Below are positions 9,929 through 18,123 of a stretch of 64,000 nucleotides of DNA, piece by piece; position 1 is the stretch's first letter; the number at the start of each line of letters is the position of its first letter. The notes beneath the pieces are model-generated. The model saw only the letters and a list, made by a program, of their open reading frames with translations, did not search any database and was not told where the DNA came from. Location: contig JOFO01000021.1 in NCBI GenBank assembly GCA_000721275.1, positions 1-64,000 on the forward strand. Reading direction: 5' to 3'. A program made the position numbers and the translations under genes. Source of the stretch: Microtetraspora glauca (GTDB lineage: Bacteria > Actinomycetota > Actinomycetes > Streptomycetales > Streptomycetaceae).

Positions 9929-10233
9929 CGGACGCAGGTGTGGCGCCGAGACGAACGACGCGCCACCGAGCGGCGCCCCCCGGAGCGGTCCTGGCCCCCG
10001 TGCTCTCCGCCGGCCCCGCCATGGCCCCTGCCCGGGCCCCGCACCTCCCCTCCAAGACCTTCGGGCTCGCCGCCCACACCGTGGTCCGCGGCACGCTCCG
10101 GTACCGCCGGGGGCAGTACGGCGACCGCGTCATGTCCGTCAGGGCGGACGGCGTGATCCTCCGGTCCGCCGCCACGATGCACCGCGTGGCGCACGGAGCG
10201 CGGGACCGATCCGAACCGGCCCGGGGCTCCTGA
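9925..10233 (+). CDS. possible small coupled ORF, unknown
   Basis: A 102-codon frame whose ATG overlaps the ATPase stop (ATGA). The C-terminal part (TFGLAAHTVVRGTLRYRRG, then VMSVRADGVILRSAA) looks more protein-like than the Pro/Ala/Arg-rich first third. No family is recognised. The arrangement is what one expects of a coupled gene, but the composition could equally come from non-coding GC-rich DNA or the tail of a decayed gene. Confidence 0.3.
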   Translation: MTDAGVAPRRTTRHRAAPPGAVLAPVLSAGPAMAPARAPHLPSKTFGLAAHTVVRGTLRYRRGQYGDRVMSVRADGVILRSAATMHRVAHGARDRSEPARGS

Positions 10234-10337
10234 GCGCGAACCCCGGGCCGTTACCATGTGGGCCCCGTCCCGGCACCGGCGTCCGGCTGGGCCTTACCGG
10301 AGCCACACCGGAGCTACGAGAGAGCGGCAGGAAGACC

Positions 10338-11561
10338 GTGACAGGCGTGAACCGAGGGCGAAGCGACGACCCCTGCGAGCCGCAGGCGGTGCTGCACCGC
10401 TGGTCGGAGGCCTGCCACTTCACCGACGCCGTCTTCCGGGGAACCGCCTGGTCCGACGGGGCCCTGCGCCTGCGGAGCGTCGAAGGGCGCGAGACGTACG
10501 TCGACCACCACGGCCACGCCAGTCTGGAGTGGGAGTACGCGACCTGCTCCACCGGCTGGCGCGACCTGCCCTTCCCCGCCGGGGAGCTCATCCCGTCGTG
10601 GACGGCCCGCACGCCGTCCGGCACCCGGCTGATGGTGCGGCTACGCGTCCGCGACGAGGCGGGAGACACCTCGCCCTGGTACGTCATGGCGCACTGGGCC
10701 TCGGACGACGACGTCGTGCACCGCACCACCGTGCCCGGCCAGACCGGCCCGTTCGGGTCCGCCGACGTCGACGTGTTCGTCACGGCCCCCGGCAGGCCCG
10801 CCGCCGCGTACGAACTGGAGGTCCGGCTCGCGCGCGTCCCGGGCGCTCCGCACGCCCCGTCCGTCCGCGCCCTGCACCTCGCCGCGTCGTCCACCCCTCC
10901 CGAACACCGCCCGGTGGTGAGCGGCCCCGGCGGGGCCTGGGGCATGGTCCTCGACGTCCCGCGCCGCTCCCAGGAGGTGCACACCGGGCACAGCCCGCAG
11001 TGGGACGGCGGCGGAGAGGCCTGGTCGGCACCCGCGTGCACCGCGATGCTCGTCGAGTACTTCGGGCACGGTCCGGACGCCGGCGAGATGGCCTGGATCG
11101 ACCCCGCCGACACCGCCCCGCAGGTCGACTTCACCGCCCGCGCGGTCTACGACTACGCCTACAAGGGCTGCGGCAACTGGGCGTTCAACGCCGCCTACCC
11201 CTCCCGCTACGGGCTCGGCGGGATGGTCACGCGGCTGCGCTCGCTGAGCGAGCTCGAACGCTTCATCCTGGCGGGCATCCCGGTCGCCACGGCCCAGAGC
11301 TTCCGCATCGGCGAGCTCGCGGGCGCAGGGTACTCACCCGCCGGGAGCATCAAGATCGTCTGCGGTTTCACGCCGCACGGCGACGTCGTCGTCAACGACC
11401 CGCTGTCGGCCACCGACGAGGAGGTACGGCGGACCTACCCGCGCGGCGAGTTCGAGCGCGTGTGGCTGGCGGCGTCGGGGGGCGGGGGAGTGGTCTATCT
11501 CCTCCACCCCGCCGATCTCCCCCTTCCTCCCCACGTGCCCGGCCTCGACCCCAACTGGTAG
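10338..11561 (+). CDS. C39-like papain-fold protein with displaced cysteine
   Basis: GTG 10338, preceded by a GGAAG site, gives 407 residues and no signal peptide. The first ~200 residues look like a beta-sandwich (repeated aromatic/polar strands, VLRLRSVEG-like and DVFVTAPGRPAAAYELEVRLA). The C-terminal ~200 residues match the Peptidase_C39_2 type (VPRRSQ, GGGEAW, FTPHGDVVVNDPLSA with the expected His and Asn/Asp). In relatives I remember, the nucleophile Cys follows the Trp directly (WCSPTSTSM). Here the segment is WSAPACTAM, with Ser230 at that place and Cys234 four residues later, so peptidase activity is uncertain. A terminator follows the gene. Confidence 0.85.
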   Translation: MTGVNRGRSDDPCEPQAVLHRWSEACHFTDAVFRGTAWSDGALRLRSVEGRETYVDHHGHASLEWEYATCSTGWRDLPFPAGELIPSWTARTPSGTRLMVRLRVRDEAGDTSPWYVMAHWASDDDVVHRTTVPGQTGPFGSADVDVFVTAPGRPAAAYELEVRLARVPGAPHAPSVRALHLAASSTPPEHRPVVSGPGGAWGMVLDVPRRSQEVHTGHSPQWDGGGEAWSAPACTAMLVEYFGHGPDAGEMAWIDPADTAPQVDFTARAVYDYAYKGCGNWAFNAAYPSRYGLGGMVTRLRSLSELERFILAGIPVATAQSFRIGELAGAGYSPAGSIKIVCGFTPHGDVVVNDPLSATDEEVRRTYPRGEFERVWLAASGGGGVVYLLHPADLPLPPHVPGLDPNW

Positions 11562-11624
11562 TCCCCGCACCGGTCCCGGCCCTCGGCAGCGCCGCCCCCG
11601 CCCGTACGACGAAACGTCGATGAA

Positions 11625-11640
11625 CCCGCCGCGGGGCGGG
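11625..11640 (+). terminator. probable intrinsic terminator after C39-like gene
   Basis: The arms CCCGCC and GGCGGG form a stem with a four-base loop, followed at once by ACCTTTTGTTG, one of few T-runs in this window. It lies 64 bp past the C39-like stop and separates the transporter group from the peptidase genes. Confidence 0.55.
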
Positions 11641-11773
11641 ACCTTTTGTTGATCGTGCGGCCCCGCGGGGGCTCACTAGCGTGGAGCGCGTGGCCGGTCC
11701 CGGCGACCCGTCGCCGCGCGCACGGCGGCCCGAACGCGGCGCGCCGGTCCGACAGCCGCACCACGTCCGCCAC

Positions 11774-11884
11774 CGTACGTCCCGCACCCCGCGCATGACT
11801 TCGCCCCCCCGCGCATGGCATCGCACGTCCCGCAGGCACCGCACCTCGCGTACGTCCCGCACCCCGCGTACGTCCCGCACCTCG
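11774..11884. repeat. imperfect 18-bp tandem repeat upstream of S9 peptidase
   Basis: The unit CGTACGTCCCGCACCCCG occurs at 11774-11791 and again as two adjacent copies at 11849-11866 and 11867-11884 (one C/T difference). More degenerate CGCACGTCCCGCAGG and CGCGCATG words lie between. The array sits in the 432-bp gap before the S9 peptidase gene. Neither strand gives a convincing protein across it. Confidence 0.6.
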
Positions 11885-11993
11885 CCCATGTTTCGCATTC
11901 TGTGCCTTCCCGTACGGCCGGTCCGCTCCACTCCCTCGCGGTCCCCCGCTCACGACCTGACGCCCCTTCGCACGGCCCCAAGGCGGTAACCCC

Positions 11994-14024
11994 ATGAACC
12001 ACGCCCCTCCCACCCGCAGCACCGCGCCCGCGTTCCGGGCCTGGGACTCCGACATCACCGCCGCGGACGTCGCCCGCCAGGACGGGACGCCGGGCTGGGT
12101 CTCCCTCGTCGGTGACGACGTGTGGTGGGACGAACCGCGCCCCCACGAGGCCGGCCGTCGCTGCGTCGTACGCGCGAAGCCGGACGGCCGGGTCGAGGAC
12201 GTGCTGCCCCCGGGGTTCGACGCCCGCAACGGCCTGCACGAGTACGGCGGCAGGCCCTGGCGCCCCACCGGCACCGGCCTGGTGTTCACCCACTGGAGCG
12301 ACCGGCGCCTCTACCTCCACGACCCGGACTCCCAGGAACCGCCCAGGCCCCTCACGCCCGCACGCGGGAACGTCACCTACGGGGACCTCTACGTGCCGCC
12401 GTCGCGCGACGAGGTCTGGGCCGTCCGGGAGACGCGCCGCGACGGGGTGCGCGACGTCGAGCGCGCCCTCGTGGCCGTCTCGCTCGCCACGGGCGCCGAA
12501 CGGACCGTCGCCGCCACCCACCACTTCATGACCTGCCCCCGTCTCTCCCCGGACGGCCGCCGGCTGTCCTGGATCGGGTGGAACCATCCGGCCATGCCGT
12601 GGGACGGCACCGAGCTGTGCGTCGCGCCGCTGCTGCAGGACGGCACCGCCGGCACCCACCGCGTGCGCGCGGGCGGCCCCCGGGAGTCGGTGGTCCAGGC
12701 CGAGTGGAGGGACCCCGACAGCCTCTGGGCGGTCACCGACCCCGACGGATGGTGGACGCTCCACCTCGTGCCCGCGGACGCGGGCCCCGCCCGCCCCGTC
12801 ACGTACGCCGAGGAGGAGTTCGGCGGCGCGCTGTGGAAGCCCGGCGCCACCTGGTTCGCCCCGCTCCCCGACGGCCGGGCCGTCGCCGTCCACGGCACGG
12901 GCGCCGGGCGCCGCGTCTCCCTCGTGGACCCCGACGCCGGTCCCGGCCTGCCCGTCCTCACCGCTCTCGACCTGCCCTGCACCGACTTCGTCCACAGCAT
13001 CGACGCCGACGCGAACCGCCTGGTCACCGCCGGGGCGAGCACCCTCCTGCCGTACAGCGTCATCACCGCCGAGCTGCCCCGCCCCGGCACCGCCGGCCCA
13101 CCGGGCGCCCGGATCCTGTCCACCCCCAGGACCACGCCGGTCGACCCCGCCTGGCTGCCGCGCCCCACCGCCAGGGCCTTCCCGCGTCCGCCCGCGACCG
13201 GCGACGCGCCCGGCCTCCCCGAGGCCCCGGTGCACGCGCACACCTACCCGCCCGCCCACCCCCACCGTGCCGCGCCCGACGGGGAACGCCCGCCCTGGGT
13301 CCTCTTCCTCCACGGCGGCCCCACCGGCGACCACCCCATGGTGTACGACCTGGAGATCGCCTACTTCACCAGCCGCGGCATCGGCGTCGTGACGGTCGAC
13401 TACGGAGGCTCCGTCGGCTACGGCCGCGCCTACCGGGAGCGCCTCAACGGCGCCTGGGGCGTCGTCGACGTCGACGACTGCGTCACCGTCGCCCAGGCCC
13501 TGGTCCGCGAAGGACTCGCCGACCCCGAACGCCTGGCGATACGCGGCGGAAGCGCGGGCGGCTGGACCGCGCTCGCCGCCCTCACGCACACGGACGTCTT
13601 CGCGGGCGCCGTCTCCTTCTACGGCATCACCGACCCCGTCACCTGGGCCGCCACCACCCACGACTTCGAGTCCCGCTACCTCGACGCGCTGATCGGCCCG
13701 CTGCCGGCCGCCGCGGCCCTGTACGAACAGCGCTCCCCGGTCCTGGCCGCATCCCGCGCCAGCGGCCCAGCCCTGCTGCTCCACGGCCTCGACGACGCCA
13801 TCGTGGACCCCGCGCAGTCATCGGCCATGGCCCGCGCCCTCCGGGAGGCCGGCCTGCCCCACGAGCACGTCGAGTTCCCCGGGGAACGCCACGGATGGCG
13901 GCGCGCCGAGACGATCCGGGCGGCCCTCGACGCCGAAATCCGCTTCTACGAAAGGCTCTTCGGCCCGCCGCGCGGCTCCGGGTCGGAGACGACGCCTTCC
14001 GCTGCCCCCGCGTCCCGGACATGA
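11994..14024 (+). CDS. S9-family prolyl oligopeptidase-like peptidase
   Basis: A 676-residue cytoplasmic serine peptidase: an N-terminal beta-propeller (~380 residues with repeated SPDGRRLSWIGWN-type blades) followed by an alpha/beta hydrolase domain. The catalytic triad is visible as Ser520 in GGSAGG, an Asp in the LDDAIVDP loop (about 600-605) and His633 in GERHGW. The oxyanion motif LFLHGGPTGDH is present. S9 enzymes hydrolyse short peptides, so it would process what the adjacent importer brings in. The stop overlaps the next start as ATGA. Confidence 0.9.
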   Translation: MNHAPPTRSTAPAFRAWDSDITAADVARQDGTPGWVSLVGDDVWWDEPRPHEAGRRCVVRAKPDGRVEDVLPPGFDARNGLHEYGGRPWRPTGTGLVFTHWSDRRLYLHDPDSQEPPRPLTPARGNVTYGDLYVPPSRDEVWAVRETRRDGVRDVERALVAVSLATGAERTVAATHHFMTCPRLSPDGRRLSWIGWNHPAMPWDGTELCVAPLLQDGTAGTHRVRAGGPRESVVQAEWRDPDSLWAVTDPDGWWTLHLVPADAGPARPVTYAEEEFGGALWKPGATWFAPLPDGRAVAVHGTGAGRRVSLVDPDAGPGLPVLTALDLPCTDFVHSIDADANRLVTAGASTLLPYSVITAELPRPGTAGPPGARILSTPRTTPVDPAWLPRPTARAFPRPPATGDAPGLPEAPVHAHTYPPAHPHRAAPDGERPPWVLFLHGGPTGDHPMVYDLEIAYFTSRGIGVVTVDYGGSVGYGRAYRERLNGAWGVVDVDDCVTVAQALVREGLADPERLAIRGGSAGGWTALAALTHTDVFAGAVSFYGITDPVTWAATTHDFESRYLDALIGPLPAAAALYEQRSPVLAASRASGPALLLHGLDDAIVDPAQSSAMARALREAGLPHEHVEFPGERHGWRRAETIRAALDAEIRFYERLFGPPRGSGSETTPSAAPASRT

Positions 14025-15001
14025 CGGCCGCCACCACGCCGGCCGCGGGAAGCCCGCCGGAGCCGATCCGCACGCACCCGCCGGAGCCGGAGCGCACACA
14101 CCCCCCGTTCCTCCGGCGAGGCGACACGGTGGCCCTCGTCGCCCCCGCCGGACCCGTGGACGACCACGAGACGGCCCCGGCCCGCGCCCTGATGGAGAGC
14201 TGGGGCCTCAGGCCCCGCACCACTCCCCGGCTCTCCGCGACCCACCGCGACTACCTGGCCGGTACCGACGAGACGCGCCTGGCCGACTTCACCGAGGCGT
14301 GGCTCGACCCCGAGGTGCGCGCAGTCCTGTGCGTACGCGGCGGGTACGGGACCCAGCGCGTCGCCGACCGCCTCGACCACCGTCTCCTCGCCGCCGCGGG
14401 CCCCAAGTTCCTCGTCGGCTCCAGCGACATCACCTGCCTCCACCGAGCCGTGGGGGAGGGGCTCGGCCTGGTGACGCTGCACGCCCCCATGCCCGCGGGC
14501 CGTCCCGTCCACGACGACGACGCCACCGCCGCGTCCCTGCACGCCGCCCTCTTCGGCCCCTCTCCCCGCTCCTTCGAACTGGACGGACCCGTCCTCGCCC
14601 CGGGGCGCGCCGAGGGCCCCCTCACCGGCGGCAACCTCACCGTCCTCGCCTCGTCGCTCGGGACGGCCACCGCGCCCGTCACCGAGGGCCGGATCCTCCT
14701 CCTCGAGGACGTCGGCGAGGAACCGTACCGACTGGACCGGTCCCTGACCCAGCTCCGCCGGGCCGGAGCCCTGCGGAGAGCGGCCGGCGTCGTCCTCGGG
14801 GACTTCACCGACTGCGGCCCTCCCGACCAGGTGGACGCCGTGCTGCGCGACCGCCTGTCCGACCTCGGCGTCCCCGTGGCCGCCGGGCTCGCCGCAGGAC
14901 ACGGACCACGCCAGCTGACCGTCCCCCTGGGGGCCCGCGCCGTACTCGACACGGCTCAGCGCCGCGTCACCCTCCCCCCGTACGAAAGGAACTCCCCATG
15001 A
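14021..15001 (+). CDS. S66-family LD-carboxypeptidase (LdcA-like)
   Basis: A 326-residue S66 peptidase, coupled to the S9 gene by a 4-bp overlap; the longer upstream frame is a shadow of that gene. Family motifs are GDTVALVAPAGPV near the N-terminus, CVRGGYG, the nucleophile region GSSDIT (Ser135 by alignment with GYSD in LdcA), TGGNLTVL, LLLEDVGEEPYRLDR (catalytic Glu) and AGHGPRQLTVPLG (catalytic His). LdcA enzymes remove the terminal D-Ala from muropeptide tetrapeptides during peptidoglycan recycling; MccF-like members of the family cleave other amide bonds. The D-aminopeptidase gene next door favours the recycling role. Confidence 0.9.
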   Translation: MTAATTPAAGSPPEPIRTHPPEPERTHPPFLRRGDTVALVAPAGPVDDHETAPARALMESWGLRPRTTPRLSATHRDYLAGTDETRLADFTEAWLDPEVRAVLCVRGGYGTQRVADRLDHRLLAAAGPKFLVGSSDITCLHRAVGEGLGLVTLHAPMPAGRPVHDDDATAASLHAALFGPSPRSFELDGPVLAPGRAEGPLTGGNLTVLASSLGTATAPVTEGRILLLEDVGEEPYRLDRSLTQLRRAGALRRAAGVVLGDFTDCGPPDQVDAVLRDRLSDLGVPVAAGLAAGHGPRQLTVPLGARAVLDTAQRRVTLPPYERNSP

Positions 15002-15408
15002 CGCGCGTCCTCGTCTCCGCGGACATGGAAGGCGTCACCGGCGTCACCTGCCCCGACGACGTCGAACCCGGCACCGCCTCCCGGGAGCGCATGCGCCCCC
15101 TCTTCACCGGCGACGTCAACGCCGCCGTCGACGGCCTCCTCGCCGGCGGCGCGAGCGAGGTGCTGGTCAACGACGCCCACTCCACCCAGCGCAACCTCCT
15201 CCTCGAAGCCCTCGACCCGCGGGCCCGCCTGCTCACCGGCCGTCACAAGCCGCTCGGCATGACGGCCGGGATCGAGCCGGCCGACGCTGTCGTGTTCCTC
15301 GGTTACCACACCGGCGCCGGCGAGGAGGGAGTCCTCTCCCACACGTACCTCGGCACGGGACTGACCGGCTTCCGTGTCGACGGCGAACCGGCCGACGAGG
15401 CCGTATGA
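14998..15408 (+). CDS. M55 D-aminopeptidase (DppA-like), N-terminal part of a split gene
   Basis: Starts at ATG 14998, overlapping the S66 stop (ATGA), with an AAAGGA site upstream. It holds the metal-binding positions known for DppA: Asp9 and Glu11 in SADMEG, His61 in NDAH, His104 in GYHTGAG, and a Glu (about 134) just before the stop. After 136 residues the frame ends in GTATGA, while the rest of the family sequence continues at once in another frame from 15405. Restoring one base (GTC ATG instead of GTATG) would give the E-x-x-x-N spacing expected at this place. DppA enzymes are decameric zinc peptidases that release N-terminal D-amino acids. Confidence 0.85.
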   Translation: MTRVLVSADMEGVTGVTCPDDVEPGTASRERMRPLFTGDVNAAVDGLLAGGASEVLVNDAHSTQRNLLLEALDPRARLLTGRHKPLGMTAGIEPADAVVFLGYHTGAGEEGVLSHTYLGTGLTGFRVDGEPADEAV

Positions 15409-15869
15409 ACGCGCTGATCGCCGAGGAACACGGCGTCCCCGTCGTCCTCGTGACCGGGGACGACCTCCCCTGCCGGGCGGCGGCGACGTGGGCCCCCGAC
15501 GCCCTCGTGGCGGCAGTCAAGGAATGCGTCAGCAGGTACGCCGCCGTCTGCCTCCCGCCCGCCCGGAGCGCCGAACTGCTGCGCGCCCGGGCCGCGGAGG
15601 CCGCCGCCCGCCCCACCCGGCGCCCCGCCCCGAGCGCCCCGGCGGACACCGGCCCGGCGCGGAGGCGCGGCGCTCCCGGCAGGCCCCACCGCTTCGCACT
15701 CGACTTCCACGCACCCCACCTGGCGGCGACGGTGCTCGCCGTCCCCACCGTCGAAGCCGCCGGTCCGCGCGGAGTCGCCTTCACCGCCCCCGACGCGACC
15801 ACCGCCGCCCGCACCCTCAAGGTCTGCACGACCGTCGCCGGCGCGGCGATGGAGGACCACTTCCGCTGA
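15405..15869 (+). CDS. M55 D-aminopeptidase, C-terminal part of a split gene
   Basis: A 154-codon frame whose ATG overlaps the stop of the preceding fragment (ATGA at 15405-15408). The translation continues the M55 fold: NALIAEEHGVPVVLVTGDD, then AVKECVSRYAAVCLPP, both well-known family stretches, and a last segment (FALDFHAPHLAATVLAVP) forming the final strands. With the upstream fragment it makes one complete ~290-residue M55 protein. Either a one-base deletion inactivated the gene, or the base was lost in sequencing, or both halves are made through coupled translation; the sequence alone does not decide. Confidence 0.8.
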   Translation: MNALIAEEHGVPVVLVTGDDLPCRAAATWAPDALVAAVKECVSRYAAVCLPPARSAELLRARAAEAAARPTRRPAPSAPADTGPARRRGAPGRPHRFALDFHAPHLAATVLAVPTVEAAGPRGVAFTAPDATTAARTLKVCTTVAGAAMEDHFR

Positions 15870-15931
15870 CGACCGCAACCCCCGCGCCCGTCCCGCCCCC
15901 TGACCGCGCCCCCGCCCTCGTGGAGCTGCCC

Positions 15932-17275
15932 GTGACCGCCACCCGACCGCCCGGCCTGCACGACGGATACGCCACCGACGTCGCCGCACTCTGCTCGGAC
16001 CTCCTGCGCATCGACACCACCAACCCCGGAGACGGGTCGGGACCCGGCGAGCGGCGGGCCGCCGAGTACGTCGCCGAGGCCCTGGACACCGCCGGCGTCC
16101 GCGCCACCCTCACGGAACCACGCCCCCGCCGCACCAGCGTCCTCGCCCGGATCGACGGCGAGGACCCCGGCCTGCCCCCGCTGCTCGTCCACGGGCACCT
16201 CGACACCGTGCCCGCCGAGCCGCGCGACTGGACCCTGCACCCCCTCTCCGGAGACCTCCACCACGGCTGCCTGTGGGGTCGCGGAGCCGTCGACATGAAG
16301 GGGACCCTCGCGATGACGCTCGCCCTGGTGCGCGCCTGGGCCCGCACCGGACAGCGGCCGCGCCGCGACCTGGTCCTCGCCTTCCTCGCGGACGAGGAGT
16401 CCACCGGCGCGCACGGCTCACGGCACGTCACGACCGCGCACCGGGACCACTTCACCGGCGTCGAGGAGGCCATCAGCGAGTCCGGCGGCTTCTCGATCAC
16501 GACGAGGAGCACGTACGCCGGTCCCGACGCGCGCGTGTACCCCATCGCCGTCGGAGAGCGCGGTACGGCCTGGCTGCGGCTCACCGCCCGCGGCACGGCC
16601 GGGCACGGCTCGGGCCCCGGCGCGGACAACGCGGTCGCCGAACTGGTCCGCGCGCTGTCCCGGCTGGCCGACCACCGCTGGCCCACACGCCTCACGCCCG
16701 CCGTCGGCGCCCTGCTCGACGCCCTCGAACGTGCCCTCGGCTTCCCCGTCGACCGCACCAGGCTGGAGGAGGAGGCGGGCCGCCTCGGCCAGTTGGGCGA
16801 GCTGTTCGACTGCACCGTCCGCAACACCGCCCACCCCACGGTGCTCACCGCCGGCGGCAAGGTCAACGTCATCCCCTCGCACGCCCACGCCGAGGTCGAC
16901 GGCCGCTTCCTCCCCGGCGAACGGGACGCCTTCCTGGAGACCGTCGACCGGCTCCTCGGCCCCAAGGTGACCCGAGAGTTCATCAACTGCGAAGAGGCCG
17001 TCGCCGCCGACCACGAAGGGCCGGCCTTCGACGCGATGGCCGCGGCGATCCGCAGCCAGGACCCCCACGCGCACCCGGTGCCGTTCCTCCAGTCCGGCGG
17101 CACCGACGCCAAGGCCTTCGCCGGGATCGGCATCAGCACCTACGGCTTCGCACCCCTCCTGCTCGACCCCTACCTGCACTACTTCGGCATGTTCCACGGC
17201 GTGGACGAGCGCGTGCCCGTGTCCGGCCTCGACTTCGGCGTGCGCGTCCTCCACCGGTTCCTCACCAGCTACTGA
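15932..17275 (+). CDS. M20-family zinc metallopeptidase
   Basis: GTG 15932 is chosen because GGAG stands 7 bases upstream; it gives 447 residues. The M20 (ArgE/DapE/ACY1/CPG2) signatures are LLVHGHLDTVP (His and Asp metal ligands), GRGAVDMKG (bridging Asp), LAFLADEES (catalytic Glu pair) and HYFGMFHGVDERV at the C-terminus with the last His ligand. A dimerisation insert begins around GTAGHGSGPG. The family removes acyl or aminoacyl groups from amino acids and dipeptides. It sits between the D-aminopeptidase and diaminopimelate decarboxylase homologues, so a dipeptidase role in the same breakdown route is likely. Confidence 0.9.
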   Translation: MTATRPPGLHDGYATDVAALCSDLLRIDTTNPGDGSGPGERRAAEYVAEALDTAGVRATLTEPRPRRTSVLARIDGEDPGLPPLLVHGHLDTVPAEPRDWTLHPLSGDLHHGCLWGRGAVDMKGTLAMTLALVRAWARTGQRPRRDLVLAFLADEESTGAHGSRHVTTAHRDHFTGVEEAISESGGFSITTRSTYAGPDARVYPIAVGERGTAWLRLTARGTAGHGSGPGADNAVAELVRALSRLADHRWPTRLTPAVGALLDALERALGFPVDRTRLEEEAGRLGQLGELFDCTVRNTAHPTVLTAGGKVNVIPSHAHAEVDGRFLPGERDAFLETVDRLLGPKVTREFINCEEAVAADHEGPAFDAMAAAIRSQDPHAHPVPFLQSGGTDAKAFAGIGISTYGFAPLLLDPYLHYFGMFHGVDERVPVSGLDFGVRVLHRFLTSY

Positions 17276-17299
17276 GCCATGCGCGAAGGGCGGACGACC

Positions 17300-18052
17300 A
17301 TGCACCTTCCCCCGCACCTGTGGCCGGCCACGACCACCAGCGGCCCCGACGGCCTCGCGATCGGCGGGGTGCGCCGGAGCGACCTCGCCGACGAGTCCGA
17401 CCGCCGCCGACCGGCTCGTGGCCCTGATGGCCGACACCGCCCGTACGCACGGAGTGCCGCTGCGGCGCCTCGACCTCGGCGGCGGCCTCGGCATCGCCTG
17501 CCTTCCCGAGGACGAACCCCTGGACGTGCGCGACCTCGCTCCTGCCGTCGTCGACCGGGTCCACAAGGCGTGCGCGGACGCGGGCATCCCCATGCCCCGC
17601 CTGGCCGTCGAACCCGGGCGCGCGATCGCGGGCCCCACCACGGTGACGCTGTACACCGTGGGCACCGTCAAGCGCCGATGCGGCCTGCGTACCTGGCTGT
17701 CCGCCGACGGCGGCCTCAGCGACAACCTGCCCTGCGCCCCGCCCTCCACGGCGCGGCCTGCACGGCCGTCCTCGCCGCCCGGACGACGGCGAGGGGCGCC
17801 GACGAGACGGTGACAGTCTGCGGCCGGCACCGCGAGTCCGGTGACGTCGTCGTGGACGCGGCCCGCCTGCCCGCCGACATCGCCGTCGGCGACCTCCTCG
17901 CCGTACCGGCCTCCGGCGCCTACCACCGCTCCATGGCGAACAACGACAACGCCCAGCCCCGGCCGCCCGTCGTCGCCGTGCGCGACGGCGCCGCGCGCCT
18001 CGTCGTCCGCGGGGAGACGCTCGACGACGTCCTGCGGCTGGACGTCCCGTGA
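17300..18052 (+). pseudogene. decayed diaminopimelate decarboxylase-like gene
   Basis: The frame from ATG 17300 opens like a LysA homologue (HLWPATTTSGPDGLAIGGVR) for ~33 residues. The next ~200 residues of the family, including the PLP-binding lysine, are missing. From about 17400 another frame supplies the barrel end (RRLDLGGGLG, RLAVEPGRAIAGPT), and after about 17735 the first frame returns with the C-terminal domain (ADETVTVCGRHRESGDVVV, SGAYHRSMANNDNAQPRPP). An internal deletion plus at least one frameshift therefore destroyed the enzyme. An intact relative follows directly. Confidence 0.82.
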
Positions 18053-18123
18053 CCCGCCCGCCGGAAGCGCCTCCCACCGCCCGTCCGAGCCACGCCCCAC
18101 CCGCGCCGCCAGGAAAGGAACCC

